Below, piece by piece: positions 1 through 7,670 of a DNA stretch of 64,000 bases. The stretch lies in NCBI GenBank assembly GCA_017849555.1, contig JAFIGU010000077.1, forward strand, positions 50,758 to 114,757, given 5' to 3'. Under the pieces are notes generated by a model, which was given only the letters and a program-made list of their open reading frames with translations, ran no database searches and was not told the DNA's origin. The stretch comes from Sphingomonas sp. Lineage in GTDB: Bacteria > Pseudomonadota > Alphaproteobacteria > Sphingomonadales > Sphingomonadaceae. Numbering within the stretch: position 1 is the stretch's first letter; each line of letters opens with the position of its first letter. Both the position numbers and the translations under genes were made by a program.

Positions 1-2
1 CC

Positions 3-1007
3 GAACGCGCGGTGATCGCCGACGAAGCACATCTTCCCGCCCTCCGTGACGCGCTTGCCGGGTCGGGCGTCGTTGCCGCGGGCGGCGCCGAGGCGGTGGC
101 CGAGGCGGCGGGCGAGGGCGCCGACGTCACGGTCGCCGCGATCGTCGGCTGCGCGGGGCTCAAGCCGGTGATGGCGGCGATCCGCGCCGGGGGGACGATC
201 GCGCTCGCCAACAAGGAGGCGCTGGTTTCCGCGGGCGACGTGATGAAGGCGGCGATCGTCGATCACGGCGCGACCCTGCTGCCGGTCGACAGCGAGCATA
301 ACGCTATTTTCCAATGCCTTGATGCAAGGCTTTCGCACCGCATCCGACGGATCATCCTGACCGCGAGCGGCGGCCCGTTCCGCGATCGCCCGCTGGCGGA
401 GATGGCGGAGATCACGCCGGCACAGGCGGTGGCGCACCCCAATTGGTCGATGGGCGCCAAGATCTCGGTCGATTCGGCGACGATGATGAACAAGGGGCTG
501 GAGCTGATCGAGGCGTTCCATCTCTTCCCGCTCGGTCACGAGCAGATCGATATCGTGGTGCATCGCCAGTCGGTGATCCACTCGATGGTCGAATATGTCG
601 ACGGCTCGACGCTGGCGCAGCTCGGCACCCCCGACATGCGCACCCCGATCGCTTATGCGCTGGCGTGGCCCGATCGGATGGCGACCCCCGGCGAGCCGCT
701 CGATCTCACCCGCATCGGCCGGCTCGATTTCGAGGCGCCCGATCCGGTGCGTTTCCCCGCGCTGCGGCTGGCGCGCGAGGCGGTCGAAGCGGGCGGGGCG
801 CGTCCCGCGGTGCTCAACGCGGCGAATGAAGTCGCGGTGGCGGCATTTCTCGGCGGTGGTGCGCGGTTCCTCGAAATTGCCGCAATCGTTGCCGATACCC
901 TCGAACGCTTCGACCCGCCCGCGCCTCAGACGCTCGATGCGGTGCTGGACATCGACCGTGAGGCGCGGCGACTGGCGGCGGAGTGTGTGAAGGAACGCGT
1001 CGCTTGA
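3..1007 (+). CDS. dxr: 1-deoxy-D-xylulose 5-phosphate reductoisomerase (5' end outside window)
   Basis: DXR/IspC converts 1-deoxy-D-xylulose 5-phosphate to 2-C-methyl-D-erythritol 4-phosphate with NADPH and a divalent metal, the committed step of the MEP isoprenoid route, in the cytosol. The frame is open from the window edge. 334 residues are visible against about 390 for the family, so the first 55-60 residues (part of the NADPH Rossmann fold) are missing. Visible hallmarks in order are [11 protein letters not shown], the metal/substrate segment [46 protein letters not shown] and [16 protein letters not shown]. The stop codon overlaps the in-frame TTG start of rseP, which indicates translational coupling and a shared envelope/isoprenoid operon, as in other proteobacteria. 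Confidence 0.97.
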   Translation, partial: ERAVIADEAHLPALRDALAGSGVVAAGGAEAVAEAAGEGADVTVAAIVGCAGLKPVMAAIRAGGTIALANKEALVSAGDVMKAAIVDHGATLLPVDSEHNAIFQCLDARLSHRIRRIILTASGGPFRDRPLAEMAEITPAQAVAHPNWSMGAKISVDSATMMNKGLELIEAFHLFPLGHEQIDIVVHRQSVIHSMVEYVDGSTLAQLGTPDMRTPIAYALAWPDRMATPGEPLDLTRIGRLDFEAPDPVRFPALRLAREAVEAGGARPAVLNAANEVAVAAFLGGGARFLEIAAIVADTLERFDPPAPQTLDAVLDIDREARRLAAECVKERVA

Positions 1008-2137
1008 TCCAGTCCCCGGGCCTCTTGCTGACCATCGTGGCGTTCGCGCTGGTGATCGGCCCGCTCGTGTTCATTCACGAGCTGGGGCATTATCTCGCCG
1101 CGCGCTGGTGCGGCGTGAAATCGGAAACCTTCTCGATCGGCTTCGGGCGCGAGATCGCCGGCTGGACCGACCGGCGCGGGACGCGCTGGAAGCTCGGCTG
1201 GCTCCCGCTGGGCGGCTATGTCCGCTTCGCCGGCGACATGAACGCCGGCAGCCAGCCCTCCGCCGACTGGCTCGCGCTTCCCGCGGCCGAGCGGCAGCGC
1301 ACCTTCCAGGCCAAGACGGTGTGGCAACGCGCGTTCATCGTCGTCGCCGGCCCGGCGATCAACTTCCTCGCCGCGATCCTGATCCTCGCCGGCTTCGCAT
1401 TGGCCTATGGCGACAGCGTAACCCCGCCGGTGGTGGGCGCGACGCTCCCCAATTCGGCGGCGGCGCGCGCCGGGCTGGTGCCGGGCGACCGCATCGTCGC
1501 GCTCGGCGGCCGCGCGGTCGACACGTTCGAGAGCATGTCACGCTACGTCCGGATCCGCCCCGGCGAAACGATCCGGGTCGATTATGTCCGCAAGGGCGTC
1601 GCCGCCTCGGTGCCGGCGACGATCGGCGTGCGGCACGAGCGCGATCGCTTCGGCAACGATTATCGCATGGGCGTGCTGGGGCTGAGCGCGACCGCGCCGG
1701 TCTATCGCGAGGTCGGCCTGCTGGAGGCGCCGGTCGTCGCGGTGCGCCGCACCGGGCAGATCGTGTCGATGATGGTCGAGACGATCGGGCAGGTCGTCAC
1801 CGGGCGCCGCTCGGTCGCCGAGCTCGGCGGGCCGCTGTCGATCGCCAAGGTTTCCGGCGAACAGATCACATTGGGGCCGGAAGCGTTCGTTTTCCTGATC
1901 GCCCTGGTGTCGATCAATCTGGGGTTCATCAACCTGCTGCCAGTTCCGATGCTGGATGGCGGGCACCTCATGTTCTATGCGATCGAGGCGGTGCGTCGCC
2001 GGCCGGTCGGGCCGGAAGCGCAGGAATGGGCCTATCGCGGCGGACTGGCGGCGATTCTCGCATTGATGCTGCTGGTGACGTTCAATGATCTGGATAATTT
2101 GGGCCTGTGGCGCAGCCTCGCCGGCTTGATCGGCTGA
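1004..2137 (+). CDS. rseP: RIP metalloprotease RseP (site-2 protease)
   Basis: Inner-membrane zinc metalloprotease that cuts transmembrane segments, classically the anti-sigma factor RseA and remnant signal peptides. The chosen start is a TTG whose last bases overlap the dxr stop (TTGA), giving 377 residues beginning MIQSPGLLL. An upstream GTG at 983 would extend it into dxr and is less likely. The zinc motif HELGH (H25, E26, H29) lies in the first membrane segment. A PDZ domain follows ([13 protein letters not shown]), and the C-terminal membrane part holds [12 protein letters not shown], the LDG motif that supplies the third zinc ligand. Only one PDZ domain is obvious, against two in E. coli, which is usual for alphaproteobacterial homologues. 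The gene sits between dxr and bamA. Confidence 0.95.
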   Translation: MIQSPGLLLTIVAFALVIGPLVFIHELGHYLAARWCGVKSETFSIGFGREIAGWTDRRGTRWKLGWLPLGGYVRFAGDMNAGSQPSADWLALPAAERQRTFQAKTVWQRAFIVVAGPAINFLAAILILAGFALAYGDSVTPPVVGATLPNSAAARAGLVPGDRIVALGGRAVDTFESMSRYVRIRPGETIRVDYVRKGVAASVPATIGVRHERDRFGNDYRMGVLGLSATAPVYREVGLLEAPVVAVRRTGQIVSMMVETIGQVVTGRRSVAELGGPLSIAKVSGEQITLGPEAFVFLIALVSINLGFINLLPVPMLDGGHLMFYAIEAVRRRPVGPEAQEWAYRGGLAAILALMLLVTFNDLDNLGLWRSLAGLIG

Positions 2138-2192
2138 TCAAGCTGGGGCAGGGCGCAGCACGCGGTGGACTAAGGGTAGCTTTCAGGGTGGA

Positions 2193-4952
2193 TTGGTGAC
2201 GGCTTTGACAACAACTCTTCGCCCGCAATCGGTGGCATTGCTGCTCGCCGGCACGATGCTGGCCGGCGTGCCGCTGGCGGCTGCCGCACAGACCGCGCCC
2301 GCCGAGCAGGCGCCGGCTCCCGCTGCGGCCCCCGCCGCGCCGGCTGCCGCTCCGTCCGCGCCCGCGGTGCAGGTGGTGCGCACGATCCGCTCGCTGCGGG
2401 TCGACGGATCGCAGCGCATCGAGCCGGAAACCGTGCTGAGCTACACCAAGCTCCGGGTCGGCGATTCCTACACCAACGAGACGCTCGATCAGGCGATCAA
2501 GGATCTCTACGCCAGCGACCTGTTCGCCGACGTCACCGTCACCGGTGCGGAATCGGGCGATATCGTGCTGCGCGTGCGCGAGAACCCGATCATCAACCGC
2601 GTGATCCTGGAGGGCAACAAGCGCCTCAAGGAAGATAAGATCTCCAAGGAGATCAAGCTCAAGCCGCGCCAGATCTTCACCCGTTCGGCGGTGCGCGCGG
2701 ATGTCGCGCGGATCATCGAATTGTATCGCCGGCAGGGCCGCTTCGCCGCCAGCGTCGATCCGAAGATGGTCAACCTCGACCAGAATCGCGTCGACGTGGT
2801 GTTCGAGATCAGCGAGGGGCCGAAATCCAAGGTCCGCCAGATCAACATCATCGGCAACCAGGTGTTCGATGATGCCAAGCTGCGGTCGCAGATGGCGACG
2901 AAACAATCGCGTTTCTTCCGCTTCATGTCGTCCAACACGTCCTACGATCAGGATCGTCTGGCCTACGATCAGCAGAAGCTGCGCCAATTCTATCTCACCA
3001 ACGGCTATGCCGACTTCCGCGTCACGAGCGCGGTGGCAGAGCTGACCCCAGATAAGCGTGATTTCATCATCACTTATGTGGTGGAGGAGGGGCCGCGTTA
3101 CAAGTTCGGCAACGTCTCCGTCGACAGCGATATTCGCGATTTCGACAACAAGCGCATGGCGCAGACGCTCTCGATCAAGAAGGGCGACTGGTATGACGCG
3201 AAGAAGGTCGAGGACACGGTCGACAGCCTGAGCCAGACGGCGGGCTTGTTCGGCTATGCCTTCGCCGACGTGAACCCGGAATTCTCGCGCGACCGCGACG
3301 CGCTGACGATGTCGATCAATTTCCACATCGCCCAGGCGCAGCGCACCTATGTCGAGCGGGTGGAGATCACCGGCAACACCCAGACGCAGGACAAGGTGGT
3401 CCGCCGCGAGGTTCGCCTCGCGGAAGGCGATGCCTTCAACAGCTTCCAGGTCAAGCGCTCGACCGATCGCATCAACAGCCTGGGCTATTTCCAGGACAAG
3501 TTCGAGATCAAGCAGACCCCGGGCTCAGCGCCCGATCGCGTCGTGCTCGAGGCGAACGTCGAGGAAAAGGCGACGGGTCAGCTCCAGCTGTCGGCGGGCT
3601 ATTCGAGCCTCGAACGCTTCATCATCCAGGCCAACATCACCCAGTCGAATTTCCGCGGCAAGGCGCAGGAATTGCGCGCCGGCGTCAATTATTCGGCTTA
3701 TTCCAAGTCGGTCGAGCTGGGCTTTACCGAGCCCTATCTGTTCGATCGCAACATCGCGCTGGGCGTCGACCTTTTCCGGCGCGATTACAACTCGTTCAAC
3801 TATCTCGGCACCGATCGCCAGACGACCTACAGCCAGACGTCGACCGGCTTCCAGGTGCGGCTCGGCGTGCCGCTGACCGAATATTGGTCGCTGTCGGGCC
3901 GTTACGGGCTGTCCTATGACGAGGTGAGCCTCGACCGGGGCACCTATTACACCGATTCGAACGGTGACGGCATCCGCGGCAACAGCCCGGGCGACAAGTG
4001 CGATTCGCTGCTCGCTGGCCGCTATCTCTGCGATTCGCTCGGCAACCGGCTGACATCGTCGGTCGGCTATTCGCTGATGTACAACAGCCTCAACAGCCGG
4101 CTGCGGCCGACCAAGGGGACGCGCTTCTCGTTCAGCCAGGATTTCGCCGGGCTGGGCGGCGACGTGCGCTACATCCGCACCCGCGCGGAAGGCGCGAAAT
4201 TCTGGGGCGTCGGCAAGGGCTTCGTTTTCTCGTTCGTCGGCGAGGCGGGCTATATCAAGTCGCTCGAATCGAGCCGCGGGCCGGGGATCGACAAGGTTCG
4301 CATCACCGATCGCTTCTACCTCGGCGAGCCGCAGTTCCGCGGCTTCGACATCCGCGGCGTCGGCCCGCGCGTGCTGCGTCAATATTATACGACCGATTCC
4401 TCGGGCAAGCAGGTGCTCATCACCGATCGCAACCAGATCGTCGACGACGCGCTGGGCGGCAATGCTTATTACCTCGGCCGGATCGAGCTGGAACTGCCGC
4501 TCGGCTCGGGCGCGCGTGAGCTCGGGCTGCGTCCGTCGATCTATGTCCAGGCGGGCAGCCTGTTTAGCATGACTCGGCCGCTGGATACGGCAACCTTCCC
4601 GGTCGCGGCGGACGGAACCGTGCTCCCGTTGCCGGCGACGAATGCCTCGGGCCAGGCGCTGTACAATTACACTCTGGGCAACGGCACGGTCGCAACGACC
4701 ACCTGCGCCGCGGGCCTTCCCACGCCGGGCGGCGGGTGCAACGGCGTCGTCCCGAACTCGCCGATCATCGCGTCGCAGCCGTTCAAGGAAACCTATTACG
4801 GCGGCTCGGCCAGACCGCGCCTGTCGATCGGTTTCGGCGTCAACTGGACCTCGCCCTTCGGTCCGTTGCGTATCGATATCGCCAAGGCATTGTTGACCCA
4901 GCCGGGCGACGACAAGAAGCTCATAACCTTTAACGTAGGGACTCAATTCTGA
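2193..4952 (+). CDS. bamA: Outer-membrane protein assembly factor BamA
   Basis: Core of the BAM complex, which folds and inserts beta-barrel proteins into the outer membrane. The 919-residue protein has an N-terminal signal peptide (hydrophobic SVALLLAGTMLAGVPLAAAA), then an Ala/Pro-rich linker. A run of POTRA repeats begins near VVRTIRSLRVDGSQRIEPET, and a C-terminal 16-strand barrel ends in ITFNVGTQF with the terminal Phe typical of outer-membrane barrels. The lid-loop motif FRGFDIRG (around residue 716) matches the Omp85 VRGF signature. The start is TTG at 2193 or GTG at 2196, both close behind an AGGG sequence. The TGATG junction with the next gene couples skp translation. The linker between signal peptide and first POTRA is longer than in E. 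coli, a known sphingomonad trait. Confidence 0.97.
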   Translation: MVTALTTTLRPQSVALLLAGTMLAGVPLAAAAQTAPAEQAPAPAAAPAAPAAAPSAPAVQVVRTIRSLRVDGSQRIEPETVLSYTKLRVGDSYTNETLDQAIKDLYASDLFADVTVTGAESGDIVLRVRENPIINRVILEGNKRLKEDKISKEIKLKPRQIFTRSAVRADVARIIELYRRQGRFAASVDPKMVNLDQNRVDVVFEISEGPKSKVRQINIIGNQVFDDAKLRSQMATKQSRFFRFMSSNTSYDQDRLAYDQQKLRQFYLTNGYADFRVTSAVAELTPDKRDFIITYVVEEGPRYKFGNVSVDSDIRDFDNKRMAQTLSIKKGDWYDAKKVEDTVDSLSQTAGLFGYAFADVNPEFSRDRDALTMSINFHIAQAQRTYVERVEITGNTQTQDKVVRREVRLAEGDAFNSFQVKRSTDRINSLGYFQDKFEIKQTPGSAPDRVVLEANVEEKATGQLQLSAGYSSLERFIIQANITQSNFRGKAQELRAGVNYSAYSKSVELGFTEPYLFDRNIALGVDLFRRDYNSFNYLGTDRQTTYSQTSTGFQVRLGVPLTEYWSLSGRYGLSYDEVSLDRGTYYTDSNGDGIRGNSPGDKCDSLLAGRYLCDSLGNRLTSSVGYSLMYNSLNSRLRPTKGTRFSFSQDFAGLGGDVRYIRTRAEGAKFWGVGKGFVFSFVGEAGYIKSLESSRGPGIDKVRITDRFYLGEPQFRGFDIRGVGPRVLRQYYTTDSSGKQVLITDRNQIVDDALGGNAYYLGRIELELPLGSGARELGLRPSIYVQAGSLFSMTRPLDTATFPVAADGTVLPLPATNASGQALYNYTLGNGTVATTTCAAGLPTPGGGCNGVVPNSPIIASQPFKETYYGGSARPRLSIGFGVNWTSPFGPLRIDIAKALLTQPGDDKKLITFNVGTQF

Positions 4953-5587
4953 TGAATAGCTTCAAGACCATGCTGATGACGGCGGCGCTGGTCGCGCCGG
5001 GCGCGCTTCTGGCGGGTGTTTCGCACGCACAGGTAGGCGGCGTTGCCGTCGTCGACCCCGATGGCGCGGTGGGCAACAGCAACGCGTGGAAGACCGCCGC
5101 GTCGCAGCTCCAGACGACCTATAAGGCGACGCTCGATCAGGCCGAGGCGCGCCGTCAGGCGATCGCCAACGAGATCCAGCCGCTTGTGGCCAAGGCGCAG
5201 GCCGATCAGAAGGCCAATGTGCCGCAGGCGCAGCTGCAGACCCAGCTTCAGGCGATCCAGGCCAAGGAACAGGCCGGCAACGCCGAGCTGCAGCGCATGA
5301 CGCTGCCCTATGCCCGCGCGCGCGGCTATGCGATCGAGCAGATCCAGGCGCAGCTCAAGGCGGCGATCGACGCGGCTGCGGCGCGCAAGAAGGCGAGCAT
5401 CGTGATCGGCCCGAACGACGTCGTGCATCTCGATCCGGCGGGCGATCTGACCGCCGACGTGACGACCGAGCTCAACCGGCTCGTGCCCTCGGTCAGCATC
5501 GCCCCGCCGGCGAACTGGCAGCCGGGCCAGCAGGGCGGCGCCGCTGCGCCGGCACCGGCCAACACCAAGCAGCCGCAGGGCCGGTGA
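4952..5587 (+). CDS. skp: Periplasmic OmpH/Skp-family chaperone
   Basis: Skp-type holdase that receives unfolded outer-membrane proteins in the periplasm and delivers them to BamA. The 211-residue product begins with a signal peptide ([27 protein letters not shown]). Residues of roughly 60-150 are very rich in Gln, Ala, Lys and Glu ([20 protein letters not shown] and following), the long coiled-coil tentacle pattern of OmpH. The C-terminal tail is low-complexity Pro/Ala/Gln. It is longer than E. coli Skp (161 residues) mainly because of that tail. Translation is coupled to bamA (TGATG) and to fabZ (GTGA). In LPS-producing bacteria lpxD normally follows skp; here fabZ follows directly. Confidence 0.92.
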   Translation: MNSFKTMLMTAALVAPGALLAGVSHAQVGGVAVVDPDGAVGNSNAWKTAASQLQTTYKATLDQAEARRQAIANEIQPLVAKAQADQKANVPQAQLQTQLQAIQAKEQAGNAELQRMTLPYARARGYAIEQIQAQLKAAIDAAAARKKASIVIGPNDVVHLDPAGDLTADVTTELNRLVPSVSIAPPANWQPGQQGGAAAPAPANTKQPQGR

Positions 5588-6075
5588 GCGAGGCGGAAGC
5601 GACGAGCGGCGCCGGCGTCAATATCGGGCCGCTCGACACCGCACGGGTAATGGCGGCGCTGCCGCATCGTTATCCGATCCTGCTGATCGATCGTGTCGAG
5701 GAACTGATCCTCGACCGGTCGATCGCGGCGATCAAGGCGGTGACGGTCAACGAGGAATTCTTCCAGGGGCATTTCCCCGGGCGTCCGATCATGCCCGGCG
5801 TGCTGATCGTCGAGGCGCTGGCGCAGGCCGCCGGGGTGCTGGCGGTGGAAAGCCTTGGCCTCGCGGGCTCGGGCAAGCTGGTCTACTTCATGGCGATCGA
5901 GAACGCCAAGTTCCGCAAGCCGGTGGAGCCGGGCGTGCTGCTTCGACTGGAGGTCGAATTCGTCCAGAAGCGCAGCAGCGTATGCAAATTCGCCGGGGTT
6001 GCGAAGATCGACGGACAGGTGGTGGCCGAGGCCAATTTCACCGCGATGATCGCCGATCCGCCCAAGGCGGGCTGA
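5584..6075 (+). CDS. fabZ: 3-hydroxyacyl-[acyl-carrier-protein] dehydratase FabZ
   Basis: Hot-dog-fold dehydratase of type II fatty acid synthesis, converting (3R)-hydroxyacyl-ACP to trans-2-enoyl-ACP in the cytosol. The 163-residue protein carries the catalytic pair on one segment: His63 in [11 protein letters not shown] and Glu77 in VEALAQAAG. Conserved [11 protein letters not shown] lies upstream. The start is GTG at 5584, overlapping the skp stop by four bases. It is the last gene of the bamA-skp-fabZ run and is followed by a strong hairpin. Its position, normally between lpxD and lpxA, persists although those lipid A genes are absent. Confidence 0.96.
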   Translation: MSEAEATSGAGVNIGPLDTARVMAALPHRYPILLIDRVEELILDRSIAAIKAVTVNEEFFQGHFPGRPIMPGVLIVEALAQAAGVLAVESLGLAGSGKLVYFMAIENAKFRKPVEPGVLLRLEVEFVQKRSSVCKFAGVAKIDGQVVAEANFTAMIADPPKAG

Positions 6076-6099
6076 GCGAGGTCACGGCTTTTTGACTTT

Positions 6100-6126
6100 G
6101 CGGGGCGCCTGCGCTAGGCGCCCCGC
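6100..6126 (+). terminator. Intrinsic terminator after fabZ
   Basis: A perfect 10-bp GC stem (arm GCGGGGCGCC, 7-base loop, mirror arm) is followed by TTCCTTTC, 25 bases past the fabZ stop. It closes the bamA-skp-fabZ transcription unit before rpmE. Confidence 0.75.
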
Positions 6127-6174
6127 TTCCTTTCAGGCTGGTCGGAAACCAGCCACATCCAAGGACTGACTGAC

Positions 6175-6405
6175 GTGAAAAAAGACATTCATCCCGATTA
6201 CCACATGATCAAGGTGCAGATGACCGACGGCACCGTGTTCGAAACCCGCTCCACCTGGGGCAAGGAAGGCGACACGATGCAGCTCGACATCGATCCGCTG
6301 GCGCACCCGGCGTGGACCGGCGGCCGCGGCCAGGTGCTCGACACCGGTGGTCAGGTCGCGCGCTTCAACAAGCGCTTCGGCGGTGGGCTGACGCTCCGCA
6401 AGTAA
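6175..6405 (+). CDS. rpmE: 50S ribosomal protein L31, cysteine-less type
   Basis: Large-subunit ribosomal protein bL31 at the 50S-30S bridge. The 76-residue sequence begins [20 protein letters not shown] and contains no cysteine. It is therefore the zinc-independent (C-minus) form common in alphaproteobacteria rather than the CxxC zinc-ribbon form. The start is GTG at 6175, with AAGGA nine bases upstream. It stands alone between the fabZ terminator and a hairpin that runs into the PilZ gene. Confidence 0.96.
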   Translation: MKKDIHPDYHMIKVQMTDGTVFETRSTWGKEGDTMQLDIDPLAHPAWTGGRGQVLDTGGQVARFNKRFGGGLTLRK

Positions 6406-6410
6406 CGGCG

Positions 6411-6452
6411 TTAAGAGCGCGTTAGGCATGTCGGGCTAGGCTGCCCGGCATG
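6411..6452 (+). promoter_or_regulatory. CtrA-like half-site pair and hairpin over the PilZ start codon
   Basis: TTAA-N7-TTAG (6411-6425) resembles the alphaproteobacterial CtrA box TTAA-N7-TTAA with one mismatch. A 10-bp hairpin follows (arms 6427-6436 and 6443-6452, one G-U pair, 6-base loop); its 3' arm ends with the ATG of the PilZ gene. It could serve as the rpmE terminator, a translational lock, or both. No Shine-Dalgarno sequence precedes that ATG. Confidence 0.35.
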
Positions 6453-6785
6453 TTTGCAGCCGAATTCGAACCTTTGTTCAGCGATAACCGGCGCCGCGAC
6501 CCGCGTGCGCCGGTTTCGTTCGATTCGGCCGCCGAGGAACCGGGCGGGCTCGCGCGGACCTTGTGCAAGGTGATCGACCTGTCGCGCCACGGCGCACGGC
6601 TCAGCACCTATTCCGCGCTGCGCCGCGGGATGGCGATCTGGCTGACGCTGCCGGGGATCGGCCCGGTCGGTGCGGACGTGATGTGGGCCGACGATTTCGC
6701 CGCCGGGTGCCGCTTCCACGCGCCGCTCGATCCCGACGTGTTCGAGGCGTTGACCGGGCGGGGCGGGCATATCGCCGCGCATTAG
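6450..6785 (+). CDS. PilZ-domain protein (putative c-di-GMP receptor)
   Basis: A single PilZ domain of 111 residues, expected to bind cyclic di-GMP and relay it to motility, exopolysaccharide or division machinery. Both parts of the binding signature are visible: RxxxR as R15-R-D-P-R19, and D/NxSxxG as D43-L-S-R-H-G48. The rest follows the PilZ beta-barrel pattern (GMAIWLTLPGIGPVGADVMW). No enzymatic or membrane domain is attached, so it would be a stand-alone adaptor. The ATG at 6450 lies in a hairpin and has no ribosome site. An EAL protein elsewhere in the window (38900-40207) could control its ligand. Confidence 0.85.
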   Translation: MFAAEFEPLFSDNRRRDPRAPVSFDSAAEEPGGLARTLCKVIDLSRHGARLSTYSALRRGMAIWLTLPGIGPVGADVMWADDFAAGCRFHAPLDPDVFEALTGRGGHIAAH

Positions 6786-6805
6786 GTCAGAACGCATACG
6801 AACCT

Positions 6806-6887
6806 CCGTTCGCCCTGAGCTTGTCGAAGGGCTGTACTTCTTGGCGACGAAGAAAGGGCAGGGCTTCGACAAGCTCAGCCCGAACGG
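6806..6887. repeat. Long inverted repeat of a dispersed sphingomonad element
   Basis: Two ~26-base arms in inverted orientation (6806-6831 and 6861-6887, core CTTCGACAAGCTCAGCCC) flank about 30 bases. The right arm occurs again, identical over 27 bases, at 20649-20675. It lies in the convergent gap between the PilZ gene and hsp20, behaves like a REP-type element, and encodes nothing. Confidence 0.85.
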
Positions 6888-6905
6888 ATTGATAAACACA
6901 TAATA

Positions 6906-6942
6906 ACGAAAAGAGGCGCCCGGGCCTTTCGACCCGGACGCC
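6906..6942 (-). terminator. Intrinsic terminator of hsp20
   Basis: Read on the minus strand, a 12-bp stem (6915-6942) pairs completely once two G-U pairs are allowed, and is followed by TCTTTTCGTT. On the plus strand the same positions would be A-C mismatches. It therefore belongs to the minus-strand hsp20 transcript. Confidence 0.75.
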
Positions 6943-6997
6943 CCCGACGCCTCGGAAAGGGAGCAAGGAGGCGCCGAACTTTCCGGCGCTGCGGCGT

Positions 6998-7462
6998 TTA
7001 CGCAGCCTTGGCTTCGTCGGCCTTGGTATCGACCGCGGCCAAGGGCGCGCCGGTGCGGATCGCGATGCTCTTCGGCTTCATCGCCTCGGGCACTTCGCGG
7101 ACCAGATCGATCACCAGCAACCCGTCATTGAGCCGCGCGTCTTCGACGAAGACGAAATCGGCCAGCTCGAAACGACGCTCGAAGCTGCGGTTGGCGATGC
7201 CGACATGCAGGAAATTGGCATTTTCCTGCGGCTCGGCCTTCTTGCCGGCGACGAGCAGCAGGTTCTGCTGCGCGGTGATCTCGATCTCGTCGCGGCTGAA
7301 CCCAGCGATCGCCAGCGTGATGCGATAGCGGTCCTCGGCGAGGCGCTCGAGGTTGAACGGGGGATAATTGTCGGCCGCCGAGCGCGCATTGGTCTCAAGC
7401 AGGTCGAACAGGCGATCGAAGCCGATCGTCGAGCGGCGGTAGGGGGTAAGGTCCAGTCGCAT
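6998..7462 (-). CDS. Hsp20/alpha-crystallin small heat-shock protein
   Basis: ATP-independent holdase of the IbpA type that keeps denatured proteins refoldable by DnaK/DnaJ (also encoded in this window). The 154 residues comprise a short N-terminal arm with FDRLFDLLE, an alpha-crystallin domain (YRITLAIAGFSRDEIEITAQ through ARLNDGLLVIDLVREVP), and a C-terminal extension where the I-x-I motif can be read as SIAI. The A-x-x-x-n-G-v-L signature is present as ARLNDGLLVIDL. SD AGAGGA precedes the ATG. The upstream region has an RpoH-type promoter and an SD-sequestering hairpin, so control is expected at both transcription and translation. Confidence 0.94.
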   Translation of the reverse strand: MRLDLTPYRRSTIGFDRLFDLLETNARSAADNYPPFNLERLAEDRYRITLAIAGFSRDEIEITAQQNLLLVAGKKAEPQENANFLHVGIANRSFERRFELADFVFVEDARLNDGLLVIDLVREVPEAMKPKSIAIRTGAPLAAVDTKADEAKAA

Positions 7463-7464
7463 AT

Positions 7465-7487
7465 CAAATCCTCTTTTGAGCGAGTTG
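7465..7487 (-). promoter_or_regulatory. ROSE-like RNA thermometer in the hsp20 leader
   Basis: In the leader the segment CAACUCGCU can pair with AGGAUUUG across a 6-base loop: C-G, A-U, A-U, a C-U mismatch, U-A, C-G, one bulged G, C-G, U-A. UCGCU facing the SD AGGA with a bulged G is the hallmark of the final hairpin of ROSE thermometers. It covers the SD about eight bases before the hsp20 ATG. Confidence 0.6.
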
Positions 7488-7554
7488 ACGACAAGATGCC
7501 CGCACGTAGCGCAGCATCCCGCACGGCCCGATCAGTGGCGCCGTGCAACCGAAA

Positions 7555-7582
7555 AGATGGGAGGACGAATGAAGTTTTCAAG
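7555..7582 (-). promoter_or_regulatory. RpoH (sigma-32) promoter of hsp20
   Basis: Minus-strand CTTGAAA (7576-7582), a 13-base spacer, then TCCCATCT (7555-7562). The RpoH consensus is CTTGAAA-N13/14-CCCCATNT, so only one -10 base differs. Predicted initiation near 7547 gives a leader of about 85 bases that contains the thermometer. The -35 overlaps a 7-bp inverted repeat, GTTTTCA/TGAAAAC (7574-7598), which could also serve the divergent TonB-receptor gene. Confidence 0.72.
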
Positions 7583-7670
7583 CAGGTAGGCTGAAAACCT
7601 ACTTTCTTGGTCGAGATTGAAAGCGCCGATACAACACTGGGCGACGAACCCACTCGTCCAGGGAAAGAAC

